Counted from the first letter of the stretch, positions 45,878 through 54,291 are shown. The stretch: DNA of 64,000 nucleotides from Neorhizobium sp. NCHU2750 (GCF_003597675.1 NZ_CP030827.1:1240001-1304000), one strand, 5' to 3'. A program made the numbers and translations. Notes: generated from the letters alone by a model not told the origin.

Positions 45878-46438
45878 TGCTCTTCCCTCTCATGAGCTAT
45901 GCTTACCAAAACGCTAATAACAAAAATTTGAAAGCAATTCTAGATCCGTTTGGGGATAATACTTAATAAACAGGCCGGCAACAGCAGTGATTGGCTGTCG
46001 TGTATTCCAAAGACGTTCGTATATCCTCTCCATTATATCTATAATCAGGCGATTATGTTGATGCGTCACCGGATATTGTCTCGGGTCGTCAATTTGATTC
46101 TAGAGAAATTTGAGTGCTTTGGCAGATTTTGTCAGTAGTAGCGCCCCGCTGGATGACGCATCTTGGAAGGCTAAGATTCTATGGATGATTGATACCATCC
46201 CGTACGTTGGCTGTAGTCTCTGACGTGTTGGCTTGTCATGCTCACGTGCCGCCGGGATGGCACGAGAACTTCGTTGCACTGTTTCGATACAGATTCGGCG
46301 GGCGTGATAATCGCCTGTTCGCTTTTCAAGACAGAACCGTTTCGCCGAGATCCATCCTTATGATCTAGTCACATGCAAGGCCCGAGTGGCGGAGGCCGTA
46401 CCGTAGGGGAGGTTTGTTGATTTCGAGGATAGCAACGA
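45878..46438. other. divergent region between the PEP-CTERM-like gene and the type I secretion genes
   Basis: No gene is supported. The region must carry promoters for both directions. A minor inverted repeat is seen at 46245-46264 (cgtgcc / ggcacg around 8 bases). AT-rich stretches near 45900-46060 could hold promoters, but no certain -35/-10 pair can be claimed. Confidence 0.5.
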
Positions 46439-48205
46439 ATGGACAGACCCGGCCATGAGGCAAGGCCTCAAAATGATTTCAATCCTTTAGACCGTGCTCG
46501 GCGCGAAAGTCGATTGGGCTTCGCCTTAGTTGGCGTCACAAGCGCAATCATCAACCTTCTGTCTTTAACCAGCGCATTCTTCATGCTGCAGGTCTATGAT
46601 CGCGTTATCCCCAGCCAGAGCATTCCAACCCTTGTCGCGCTCGGTCTCCTAACCCTACTGCTGTACCTGTTTCAAACGGCGTTCGAGATCATGCGCGGGC
46701 GAACCCTCATCCGCATTGCAGGGGTTTTCGACGAAATAATTGGCCAGCATATCTTTGCAGCTGTGGTCTCGTCGCCTTCTCGCGACAATGCGCAGCCCAA
46801 TAGTGCTTTTCTGATGCGCGACTTTGATCGTGTGAAGGCCTTTTTAAGCAGCGCTGGCCTTCCCGCATTCTTTGATCTGCCCTGGTTGCCGTTTTATGTC
46901 GGGCTTAGCTTTTTGTTCCATCCGCTGATCGGTGTTACCGCAATAGCGGGAGCAACCTTTTTGGCCAGCTTTACCTACATCACTCACATCAGGACCGAGC
47001 GGTCGAGCCGCTTAATCTTACCCGTGAGTATCGATCGCCAAGCCGTTTTGGATGCTTGCCATCGAAATGCTGAAGTCGTCCACGCCATGGGGATGCGGGA
47101 GGACATGGTGCGCTCCTGGTTAGCCCTCAATGCCAATCATCGCCTTTTTAGTCGGGCAAGCGCGGATGCCGTCAGCACCTTTTCGGCGATTTCAAAAATC
47201 GCCCGTATCAGCCTTCAGTCAGCAATGCTCGCGCTCGGCGCCGTGCTGGTGATCAAAAATCAAGCTTCCGGCGGCATCATCATCGCAGCCTCGATCCTGC
47301 TCACCCGCGCTTTGGCACCCGTGGAGCAGGCGATTGCCAATTGGCAAAATTTCGTTCTTGCCAAACAGGCCTGGCAGCGGCTCAAAAATAGTTCAGGGGC
47401 ACTTCTTCCACCGTCGGTGCAACTTGTCTTGCCAAAGCCCAATAAGAGTTTGAACGTCGACGGTCTGTTTAGCGCCCCGCCGGGGCAGCGTGAACCGATC
47501 ATCGCCAATATCAGCTTCTCCCTGAAATCGGGTGATGCAATGGCAATCATTGGGCCAAGCGCATCTGGGAAATCCGCTCTCGCGCGGGCCCTAACCGGAA
47601 TATGGCCACTGAGGGCAGGGGCTGTCCGTTTGGATGGAGCGACTCTCGATCAATGGCCTGACAGCGATCGAGGCCAATGCATCGGCTATTTACCACAGGA
47701 CATAGAATTGTTTGCCGGCACCGTGGCGCAAAATATTGCACGCTTCCGCCCCAATGCCGCCTCAAGCGATATTATCGACGCTGCCATGACCGCCAATGTC
47801 CATGATCTGATCCTGACATTGCCACAGGGTTATGACACCCAGATCGGTGTTGGTGGGGCGGTTTTATCTGCCGGCCAGCGCCAGCGTATTGCTCTGGCGC
47901 GTGCCGTATTCGAAAGGCCATTTCTTGTTGTCTTGGATGAACCCAATTCCAACCTCGATTCCGATGGCGAGGCAGCACTTGGCAACACGATAGCGACCCT
48001 GCGTCGGCACGGATCGATCGTCGTCATCATTGCCCACCGCGCCAGCGCGATTGCCGGTGTCGACCTCGTCCTGGTCCTGAAGGGGGGGCGGATTGCCGCC
48101 TTCGGTCCAAAGGCTGATGTCTTGCCAAAATTCTCGCGCCAGCCGAAATCAAAAGTCTTGGGGAGCTCTGTGCCTTACAAGATTTCTATCGGGGTCGGAG
48201 GGTAG
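46439..48205 (+). CDS. type I secretion ABC transporter (PrtD family)
   Basis: A 588-residue inner-membrane ABC exporter with fused membrane and ATPase domains. The N-terminal membrane part (about 25-310) starts SAIINLLSLTSAFFMLQVYD RV-like, the PrtD/HlyB-type first helix, and lacks a C39 peptidase domain. The ATPase part has Walker A GPSASGKSALARAL, signature LSAGQRQRIALARAV, Walker B VVLDEPNSNLD and H-loop IIAHRA. The partner adaptor gene starts 3 bp after. No RTX-type substrate or TolC gene is visible. Confidence 0.92.
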   Translation: MDRPGHEARPQNDFNPLDRARRESRLGFALVGVTSAIINLLSLTSAFFMLQVYDRVIPSQSIPTLVALGLLTLLLYLFQTAFEIMRGRTLIRIAGVFDEIIGQHIFAAVVSSPSRDNAQPNSAFLMRDFDRVKAFLSSAGLPAFFDLPWLPFYVGLSFLFHPLIGVTAIAGATFLASFTYITHIRTERSSRLILPVSIDRQAVLDACHRNAEVVHAMGMREDMVRSWLALNANHRLFSRASADAVSTFSAISKIARISLQSAMLALGAVLVIKNQASGGIIIAASILLTRALAPVEQAIANWQNFVLAKQAWQRLKNSSGALLPPSVQLVLPKPNKSLNVDGLFSAPPGQREPIIANISFSLKSGDAMAIIGPSASGKSALARALTGIWPLRAGAVRLDGATLDQWPDSDRGQCIGYLPQDIELFAGTVAQNIARFRPNAASSDIIDAAMTANVHDLILTLPQGYDTQIGVGGAVLSAGQRQRIALARAVFERPFLVVLDEPNSNLDSDGEAALGNTIATLRRHGSIVVIIAHRASAIAGVDLVLVLKGGRIAAFGPKADVLPKFSRQPKSKVLGSSVPYKISIGVGG

Positions 48206-48208
48206 GAG

Positions 48209-49510
48209 ATGGAAGTTCGAACCTCGCGCCAGTCTCTTCGCCATCATGCCATCGCCGTCACGGTACTCTTCATCGCCTTGTTTTGCGGGGTTGGCGGCTG
48301 GGCGTTGGCAACCACGATATCCAATGCGGTTGAAAGTCCGGCAACCGTCATTATCGATGACAATACGAAAACAATCGAAACGCTAACCGGCGGCATTGTC
48401 TCGCAACTCCTGGTCAAAGAGGGCAGTGCCGTCAAACAGGGAGATATTTTGGTCCGTCTTGACGCCACAGCATCCCGCGCCAATCTCGCGATTTTGAATG
48501 CAACCCTTGCACAGCTAAAGATCCGAAAGGCCCGCCTTGAGGCGGAGGTGGAGGGCCGATCCGACTTCTCGGATGCCGACGTCGCGCCGATTGTCCACGA
48601 GTTCGATGCCAAGCCGAGCATGATCAAGAGTGAGGTTAAGCTCTTTGCGTCGCGAAAATCCTCACTGAGCGGCCAGAAACAACAGTTGCAGGAGCAACAG
48701 GCTCAATTGGATGACCAGATCAAAGGTGACGGACTACAAATTGAGGCGATTGACGCGGCGACAAAGCTGATCGACGAAGAGTATCAGGCGATTAACGGCC
48801 TTTACGAAAAGCAGCTCGTCACAATGCAACGGGTCAATGCACTCAAGCGACAGCGGGTCGAATTGGATGGAGAACGCGGTGAGAAAATTGCGGCTCGAGC
48901 CCAGGCGAAAGGGCGGATCGCCGAGATCAGCCTCAAGATTTTGCAGCTTGATGAAGACCGCAGAGCCGAAAATGCCAAGGATCTAAGCGATATCGAAGCA
49001 AATATCGCCGAGACGGCAGAACGCAGAGTCGCGGTGCTCGACCAGTTGCAAAAGCTTGATCTGCGTGCCCCTGTCGATGGGCGCATCTATCAGCTCGCAA
49101 TCCATACGATTGGTGGCGTAGCAAGTCCGGGAGATCCGTTGATGCTTTTGGCGCCGCAGCGCAGAAGTCTGATCGTCGAGGCAAAGGTCGCCTCGCGCGA
49201 CATTGATCAGCTTCGTTTGGCTCAGCCGGTCGAGATCCGCTTCAGCGCTTTTGATCAGCGAACAACACCGCTCGTCGCAGGGCAGGTCATCTCAATCTCT
49301 CCCGATGTCGTGACAGATAAGACGACCGGGGAAAGCTATTATCCGGTGCGCATTAGACCCGACGCGGATCACCTGGACGCTGCAAAGCAGCTTGCGCTTT
49401 ACCCCGGTATGCCGGCAGACGTGTTCATCAAAATAGCGGATCGATCCGTTATATCCTACTTCGCCAAACCATTGACCGATCAAATGGCCCATGCTTTTCG
49501 TGAGAAATAA
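48209..49510 (+). CDS. type I secretion membrane-fusion protein (HlyD/PrtE family)
   Basis: A 433-residue periplasmic adaptor. One N-terminal membrane segment lies at about 15-38, followed by a biotinyl-lipoyl-like half (TLTGGIVSQLLVKEGSAVKQ and GDILVRLDATASRANLAI), a long coiled coil (about 85-285) and a beta-barrel part with LDLRAPVDGRIYQLAIHT and GGVASPGDPLMLL. The strong SD GGTAGGAG precedes the ATG. It pairs with the upstream exporter; an outer-membrane TolC partner must be encoded elsewhere. Confidence 0.92.
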   Translation: MEVRTSRQSLRHHAIAVTVLFIALFCGVGGWALATTISNAVESPATVIIDDNTKTIETLTGGIVSQLLVKEGSAVKQGDILVRLDATASRANLAILNATLAQLKIRKARLEAEVEGRSDFSDADVAPIVHEFDAKPSMIKSEVKLFASRKSSLSGQKQQLQEQQAQLDDQIKGDGLQIEAIDAATKLIDEEYQAINGLYEKQLVTMQRVNALKRQRVELDGERGEKIAARAQAKGRIAEISLKILQLDEDRRAENAKDLSDIEANIAETAERRVAVLDQLQKLDLRAPVDGRIYQLAIHTIGGVASPGDPLMLLAPQRRSLIVEAKVASRDIDQLRLAQPVEIRFSAFDQRTTPLVAGQVISISPDVVTDKTTGESYYPVRIRPDADHLDAAKQLALYPGMPADVFIKIADRSVISYFAKPLTDQMAHAFREK

Positions 49511-49632
49511 TCCCAGAGGAACCTTGCCATCCACCGATAATGATTACGTGCCTTATGTGTCAGCCGGGGCAGTCGCTGCCAGCCTTTGCCTGCTCGACTT
49601 CGAAAGCGAAATCCGCCCTTGCGATATGAAGC

Positions 49633-50034
49633 TCAAAGATAAGCGGCGATAGACTGGTGAATCTGATGCAGTTCGTCGTCTCTAAAGGCTCGGCCCGATG
49701 CGACGATCACACTTCCGAGATAGGCAAGTTTGCCATATGCTTCCGCATGGCTTGAGGGCTGCCATTGAATAATGGCTTGCCGCAAACGATCTTCATCACC
49801 ATGCCTGCGGGCGCCAATGGCGTCAATGGAGTAAAGAGTGCGCCTCTGCCTTCGTGCAAGTTCAACCAGCAGCATACGATGGTCGAGAATAACCTTCGCA
49901 AATTGTCCCGAAACCCGGTCACCTTGCTCATTCCATGGGATGGCCGGCTTTGCTTCATAACCAGTTCGGGACTGGCAAGAAGCGTCACTGGAAACCCGCC
50001 TTTTGCCTGATATACAGTTGGTTCGCGTCGACAA
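49633..50034 (-). CDS. hypothetical protein, divergent to an XRE gene
   Basis: A 133-residue frame starting with TTG at 50034, chosen because a perfect AGGAGG precedes it at 7 bases. The chain is mostly helical and charged (RVSGQFAKVILDHRMLLVELA, RHGDEDRLRQAIIQWQ, FRDDELHQIHQSIAAYL) and has no signal or membrane segment. The family is not recognised. The start lies 15 bp from the start of the divergent XRE gene, so the two probably share a control region. Confidence 0.55.
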   Translation of the reverse strand: MSTRTNCISGKRRVSSDASCQSRTGYEAKPAIPWNEQGDRVSGQFAKVILDHRMLLVELARRQRRTLYSIDAIGARRHGDEDRLRQAIIQWQPSSHAEAYGKLAYLGSVIVASGRAFRDDELHQIHQSIAAYL

Positions 50035-50049
50035 TGGGAAGCCTCCTGG

Positions 50050-50517
50050 ATGAAGAGCAAATTGGAACGACACATCGAGGATATGGGCATCGTCGAAGCC
50101 GACGATGGCGAAGGTGACAAGCCGATTTTTCGGCGGCCAGGCTTTGAGGGCGTGGTCTCCTTGACCGACCTTGAAAAAAGAATTGGTGAGGCGCTCAGGC
50201 AAGCCAGGGACAAAACGGGTCTGACCCATGCCGATGTCGCGCCCATGCTTGGGCTTCACCCGCAGGTCTATGGCCGCTACGAACGCGGCGAAAGCAAACT
50301 GAATGTCTCGCGGCTTATCCAACTCAGTGAATTGTTGAATTTTTCGCCGCTTGATGTGCTTTTGGCCGCCGCGCCCTATCGATTTGGGGAGACGAGTGGT
50401 GAGGCCGATCAGCGAGCGCGACTGATGCAAATTGTCGAGACCTTACCTCCAGATGCGGTCACATCCTTGCTCTCGCTCGTCGAAGCGATGAAGCAGATGA
50501 ACGCGGGCGGCCGATAG
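50050..50517 (+). CDS. XRE-family transcriptional regulator
   Basis: A 155-residue protein with a central HTH_3 domain (about 40-100): EALRQARDKTGLTHADVAPM, LGLHPQVYGRYERGESKLN and ISQLSELLNFSPLDVL-like end (LIQLSELLNFSPLDVLLAA). The C-terminal region (ETLPPDAVTSLLSLVEAMK) may dimerise. It is divergent from the 133-residue unknown gene with starts 15 bp apart. It converges on the PraR-like gene. Target unknown; possibly autoregulatory. Confidence 0.85.
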   Translation: MKSKLERHIEDMGIVEADDGEGDKPIFRRPGFEGVVSLTDLEKRIGEALRQARDKTGLTHADVAPMLGLHPQVYGRYERGESKLNVSRLIQLSELLNFSPLDVLLAAAPYRFGETSGEADQRARLMQIVETLPPDAVTSLLSLVEAMKQMNAGGR

Positions 50518-50550
50518 AACCGGCCACCAATGGGGTGAGCCAGCCTCTCC

Positions 50551-51018
50551 TTAGGTCTCAGATGTCGTCTCGCAACTCGCGCCAAGCGTGTTAAGCATCG
50601 CAATCATCTTCGGTCGAACCTGTTTGGGAAGCCTCAGAAAACTGTCGACGAGGCGCTGGCCTTCTTCTGTCGCGACATAGGCGCAACGCGTCTCGGCCTT
50701 TTGCTCTAGAATGTCACAACGGCCATCATTGGGATGGGGTAACGTATCAAAAAAATAGGCCATCGGGACGTCGAGAACGTTGGCGATCTGATAGAGGACG
50801 GAAATCGAGACCCGGTTCAAACCACGCTCGTATTTCTGAACCTGCTGGAATGACAGGCCAATGCCTGCTCCAAGCGCCGTTTGAGACAGGCGCAATTGCT
50901 GGCGCCGCAGACGAATGCGACGCCCCACTTCCTTATCAACCGGATGGGGGCCTGACGACTGGTCGGCCAGAAATGTTTGCGCCTTGGGGGCCTGTCTTAA
51001 AGCAGATGATCGTGACAT
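50551..51018 (-). CDS. PraR-like XRE-family repressor
   Basis: A 155-residue regulator of the rhizobial PhrR/PraR type. The HTH (about 27-85) reads VGRRIRLRRQQLRLSQTALG, GLSFQQVQKYERGLNRVSIS, and VLYQIANVLDVPMAYFFD. The FQQVQKYE-GxNRV pattern with PxxYFF downstream is the hallmark of this group. ATG 51018 has GAGG 5 bases before it. It is downstream of the luxR-luxI-small gene set on the same strand. In Rhizobium leguminosarum PraR represses quorum-sensing genes and is countered by CinS; a similar role here is inference. Confidence 0.82.
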   Translation of the reverse strand: MSRSSALRQAPKAQTFLADQSSGPHPVDKEVGRRIRLRRQQLRLSQTALGAGIGLSFQQVQKYERGLNRVSISVLYQIANVLDVPMAYFFDTLPHPNDGRCDILEQKAETRCAYVATEEGQRLVDSFLRLPKQVRPKMIAMLNTLGASCETTSET

Positions 51019-51301
51019 TCCAACCTCTTCGAGCCAGCGTGACCTGGCAAACCAAGAGCCGGGAAGATGAAAAGCTGTTGGTACACAGCCCTTGCGGCTT
51101 TTAGCGCATGCGCCTCTTGTATAGCCACAAGCTTCCCGACCGTTGATCACGGAGCGGTTGCTCTAATTCCAATCATCAAGCACCAAGGGGTTTCCATGCC
51201 CCAAGACGATATGTCTCGTATGCGACATTACATGTAAAGCCTGCAATTTCAAATAGCCTTGCGATAATTCACAAGTATTGGTGGTGTCGGTTGGGCCGGC
51301 A

Positions 51302-51505
51302 TCACTCTCCTCCCTCGTCGCGCAGGCTTGCCTCCGCGACCATCCGCAGCAGATATTGAATAAACCTCAACTCATCCGTGGCTGGGTAGCGCCCGCAGAT
51401 TTCGTCAACTATCCTCAATAGCTTCGAAATTTCCTGATGGACGACGTCAACGACAAACTGTTCGGCCATGCTTTGATCCATCACCGATTTGTCGCGTCGT
51501 CCCAC
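51302..51505 (-). CDS. small protein overlapping the end of luxI, CinS-like position
   Basis: A 67-residue, acidic, helical protein starting with GTG at 51505 after an AGAGG motif; an in-frame ATG at 51481 is the alternative. Its first 59 bases overlap the 3' end of luxI in another frame, implying translational coupling. No membrane or DNA-binding segment is visible (QFVVDVVHQEISKLLRIVDE and ELRFIQYLLRMVAEASL look like two amphipathic helices). In Rhizobium leguminosarum the small antirepressor gene cinS follows cinI in this way. Similarity is in size, position and context; sequence identity was not tested. Confidence 0.65.
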   Translation of the reverse strand: MGRRDKSVMDQSMAEQFVVDVVHQEISKLLRIVDEICGRYPATDELRFIQYLLRMVAEASLRDEGGE

Positions 51506-52169
51506 GTCGCTCGCCTCTTTGTTGACATTGAACGTGCCTATGGCTCGTCAGGTGTAAATCGACATCATCGAATACACGCAAGAGCGACAGTCTCACCCCA
51601 TGGCGCTTACGATGTTGTTGCAAGAGTTCGGGAGAGGGGTAGGCAACGACTGCCAGGACCCAGTGTCCCTCGTGAAGAGAGGGTGGGCCCAAAAAGTCCA
51701 AAACATAGCCGCGGCGCTGCAGCATGCGTATGATGAGCGGTGTGGCTTCGATGACAAATGCCTCTATGCCAAAACTCACCGCATATTCCAAAACGCCCGT
51801 CATCAACAGATCGCTGGCCAATATCCCGTCTTTCGACCGCATGTTGCGCAACGCAGCGCAGCGCCCCCATTCGAATGCCGAGCTGGTTTTCGGATAGCGC
51901 CCATTTGGGACAAGGAAGGCCAAGGGATCTGAAAGTAAATGCGGTTTCGTCGTCGGCAACAACCTGGAATATCCGATCAGGTGATGTCCTTCGCGAAGCA
52001 CCAGATGAATAGTGTCGGCCGTATCAAAGGCGTCGCGTTCGCGTCCGTCAATGGTTCGAAGGCCTTCCCAACCGAGCTCTTCGACAAAGCATCTATGACG
52101 AAAGCGCCAGACCTTCTCCATAACCGTCGCAAAACGTTCAACCTGATGACCTAAGATTATGTCGAGCAT
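51447..52169 (-). CDS. LuxI-family acyl-homoserine-lactone synthase
   Basis: A 240-residue LuxI protein, about 30 residues longer than usual because its C-terminus reads into the next gene. Conserved residues are visible at or near consensus positions: R24, F28, W34 (FRHRCFVEELGW), D46 and D49 (ERDAFDTAD), R69 (YSRLLPTTKPHLL), E100 and R103 (FEWGRCAAL). It makes a signal from S-adenosylmethionine and an acyl carrier or acyl-CoA. GGGAG precedes ATG 52169. It follows the luxR gene by 73 bp. The acyl chain cannot be told. Confidence 0.93.
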   Translation of the reverse strand: MLDIILGHQVERFATVMEKVWRFRHRCFVEELGWEGLRTIDGRERDAFDTADTIHLVLREGHHLIGYSRLLPTTKPHLLSDPLAFLVPNGRYPKTSSAFEWGRCAALRNMRSKDGILASDLLMTGVLEYAVSFGIEAFVIEATPLIIRMLQRRGYVLDFLGPPSLHEGHWVLAVVAYPSPELLQQHRKRHGVRLSLLRVFDDVDLHLTSHRHVQCQQRGERRGTTRQIGDGSKHGRTVCR

Positions 52170-52227
52170 CGCCAAACTCCCATGTCGGGAAATAATGTGC
52201 GACTTAATGGGCAGGCAAACTATCCGT

Positions 52228-52242
52228 AAATTGTCTCAATTT
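52228..52242. promoter_or_regulatory. inverted repeat in the luxR-luxI gap, possible lux-type box
   Basis: aaattg (52228-52233) and caattt (52237-52242) are perfect 6-bp inverted arms with a 3-base centre. It lies between the luxR stop and luxI, about 60 bp before the luxI start, where a LuxR box would be expected. The sequence is more AT-rich than the usual lux box. Confidence 0.35.
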
Positions 52243-52971
52243 TCACGGCCAATAGCCATGCCGGAAGGCTTCCGCGACCATTTGGGGTCGGTTGCGGACG
52301 CCCAGTTTGCGCTGGATATTGGAAAGATGGTTCTGGATCGTTCTTGGCGATGAATGGGTCAGCTCGGAAATTTGCCGATCAGAGTAACCTGCCAGACACC
52401 ATGACAGGCACTCGCTCTCGCGCCGCGTCAATTCAATCTGGAGTGACGGCCGTAAATGACTGGTATCGAGATCTAACAAGCGCGAATGAATACTATTGGC
52501 CAGCACATGCAATAGGCTGCGTTGAGCGGGAGACAGGCTTAATGGGCCGCCAGCTAAGGACAAAAGAGTGCTAAATCCCAAATGTGACGCAATCGGGATG
52601 GTTATGCCATCGACCAGTCCAAAGGCTGCTGCCTCCTGCATCACCTGCATGGCTTTGGGCGAAAGCGGGTAATTCAAAATCGCCTCCGACCATAAGATAA
52701 GGTCGTCTGAGCTCCGAGACAGACTTACAATCGGGTCATGGCGGAAAAAATTGTGCTGGAGATAGCGTTCATACCATCCGTCCGGCCAGCCGTTCATGAT
52801 GAAGTGCTTGTCCAGTGTCTCATGCGGCAATGGGATGCGCGCCATGGCAAAATGATCAAAACCTAAAATAGCGACCGTTTCGGCCACAAGAGCCTCTAGT
52901 TCATCGTGCGACTGGATGGAAAAGCAGTCTTTGGAAAAAGCTATCAGCGATCTGGCATAGAACATGTCCAT
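52243..52971 (-). CDS. LuxR-family quorum-sensing regulator
   Basis: A 242-residue LuxR protein. The autoinducer domain (about 10-160) has the lactone-pocket residues W66, Y70 (GWYERYLQHN), D79-P80 (FRHDPIV) and W94 (LILWSE). The GerE HTH (about 178-240) has LTRRESECLSWCLAGYSDRQ, ISELTHSSPRTIQNHLSNI and RKLGVRNRPQMVAEAFRHG. ATG 52971 with GAGG upstream is preferred to an upstream frame extension. It is the first gene of a luxR-luxI-small gene series on the minus strand and should respond to the signal made by the next gene. Confidence 0.92.
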   Translation of the reverse strand: MDMFYARSLIAFSKDCFSIQSHDELEALVAETVAILGFDHFAMARIPLPHETLDKHFIMNGWPDGWYERYLQHNFFRHDPIVSLSRSSDDLILWSEAILNYPLSPKAMQVMQEAAAFGLVDGITIPIASHLGFSTLLSLAGGPLSLSPAQRSLLHVLANSIHSRLLDLDTSHLRPSLQIELTRRESECLSWCLAGYSDRQISELTHSSPRTIQNHLSNIQRKLGVRNRPQMVAEAFRHGYWP

Positions 52972-53113
52972 CTGCACCTCACCTCCCTGTTGGGTTTTCC
53001 ATAAGCGACCGCCCAACGGCATTGCTGCAACAGGCAAGCATCAGACCTGAACCGTGCGACCTCGGCCAGATGAGGGCCGTCAACATTCAATCAATAACAT
53101 CCTGGGCGATCGG

Positions 53114-53141
53114 TTTGCGTCGATCATCGGATCGGCGCAAA
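53114..53141. promoter_or_regulatory. 12-bp inverted repeat between luxR and the divergent hydrolase gene
   Basis: tttgcgtcgatc (53114-53125) and gatcggcgcaaa (53130-53141) form 12-bp arms with one mismatch around four bases. It lies in the 282-bp divergent gap between luxR and the acyltransferase-like gene. The size and symmetry fit a regulator operator, perhaps LuxR or the PraR-like protein; unproven. Confidence 0.45.
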
Positions 53142-53253
53142 CGCCGCCACCTCGCTGATAGAAGCAAAAAGCATGCCACCTATAATTGCATAGTGTCGAC
53201 GTTTTATGACTTAGGCGCTAGTTGGATGGCTTTCCAAACGGGGCGCCTGTTCC

Positions 53254-54291
53254 ATGATAAAACGCTTTCCAATCATTGTTTTCACCGGTGAGCCTTTCGA
53301 GCGTGGCCGGCAACACGGTACCGTCTTCGCCTCTTTAATCAGAGACAAATTGGCGGCTCTCGGGATCGGTCATGCAACATCAGCCGCGCTTTTGCGGCAG
53401 CATCAAACCCATGCGCAAAACTGCTGGCGCAACCTGGATTGCCTTGCCCCCGACATCAAGCGTGAGATGGAGGGAATTGCCGCGGGCTGTGATGTCAGTG
53501 CCCCTGACATTTTCATGCTCAACAGTTTCGAGTTCTTTCCCCATAGGTTGCAAACCGGGTGCAGCAGTCTCGCAATCGCAGCACCGAAGCGTGCCATCAT
53601 AGGGCAGAACTGGGATGCCGCACCGGGGACAGCGGAGGGCTTGACCTTGATGATTCATCGCGATGGGAACGAAAAATTCGCCTTGGTCTCTTCGCCGGGC
53701 ATGCTTGGCTGGGTCGGTGTCAACCAGCACGGGCTCGGTTTCGTTACCAATGACCTGATGACCGACATGGCGACTGTCGGCATGCCAAGTCTCATCGCGC
53801 GCCGGCTGATCTTAGGGTACAAGTCAATTGCTGATGCGGTGAGGCTGCTTGGAGCAAGCCCTCATCTGTCCGGTCGTTGCTATCTTTTGACGGACGCATC
53901 TCTAAGAGTGGTCGGTGCCGAATTGTCGCCTGCCGGAGGCTTGGCGTTAATTGATCAAGACCGGATCCTGCATACCAATCATCCCTTGACCGCGCAGATC
54001 TCCGCCGTGGAGGACCGGGCTCTCTCCAATGCGATCTATCCTTCGAGCCGGTCGCGATTGGAGGTGCTGAGTTGCAACCGCAATCAACTGACAAGGGTTG
54101 GTGATTTTGAAACTGTGCTCGCCAGCCGAGATGGCGCACCGGATGCAGTCTGTAAGTCCCTGTCTGCCCGTGAGCAGACTGAGACCGCTTTTTCAATCGT
54201 CTATGATGTGACGGCCAGAAATGTGCGCTTGTGTCTTGGGCGCCCGGACCAAAGTCAATATTACTCATTCGCCTTGTCGTCATTGATTTAA
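53254..54291 (+). CDS. acyl-CoA:6-APA acyltransferase-like (C45/AAT family) amidohydrolase
   Basis: A 345-residue protein of the isopenicillin N acyltransferase-like (peptidase C45) family, Ntn hydrolases that mature by autocleavage before a Cys. The probable nucleophile is C103 in LQTGCSSLAI; further marks are GQNWDAAPG, SSPGMLGWVGVNQHGLGFV and HTNHPL. Bacterial members cleave or transfer acyl groups on amino compounds. ATG 53254 fits, though no good SD is seen. It is divergent from luxR and upstream of a racemase/oxidase locus, so it may act on N-acyl amino compounds or on the signal; neither is shown. Confidence 0.82.
   Translation: MIKRFPIIVFTGEPFERGRQHGTVFASLIRDKLAALGIGHATSAALLRQHQTHAQNCWRNLDCLAPDIKREMEGIAAGCDVSAPDIFMLNSFEFFPHRLQTGCSSLAIAAPKRAIIGQNWDAAPGTAEGLTLMIHRDGNEKFALVSSPGMLGWVGVNQHGLGFVTNDLMTDMATVGMPSLIARRLILGYKSIADAVRLLGASPHLSGRCYLLTDASLRVVGAELSPAGGLALIDQDRILHTNHPLTAQISAVEDRALSNAIYPSSRSRLEVLSCNRNQLTRVGDFETVLASRDGAPDAVCKSLSAREQTETAFSIVYDVTARNVRLCLGRPDQSQYYSFALSSLI

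Noticed and set aside
50035..50430. Upstream extension of the 133-residue minus-strand gene over the XRE gene
   Set aside because: It is antisense to the XRE coding sequence, and a perfect AGGAGG supports a TTG start at 50034 instead.
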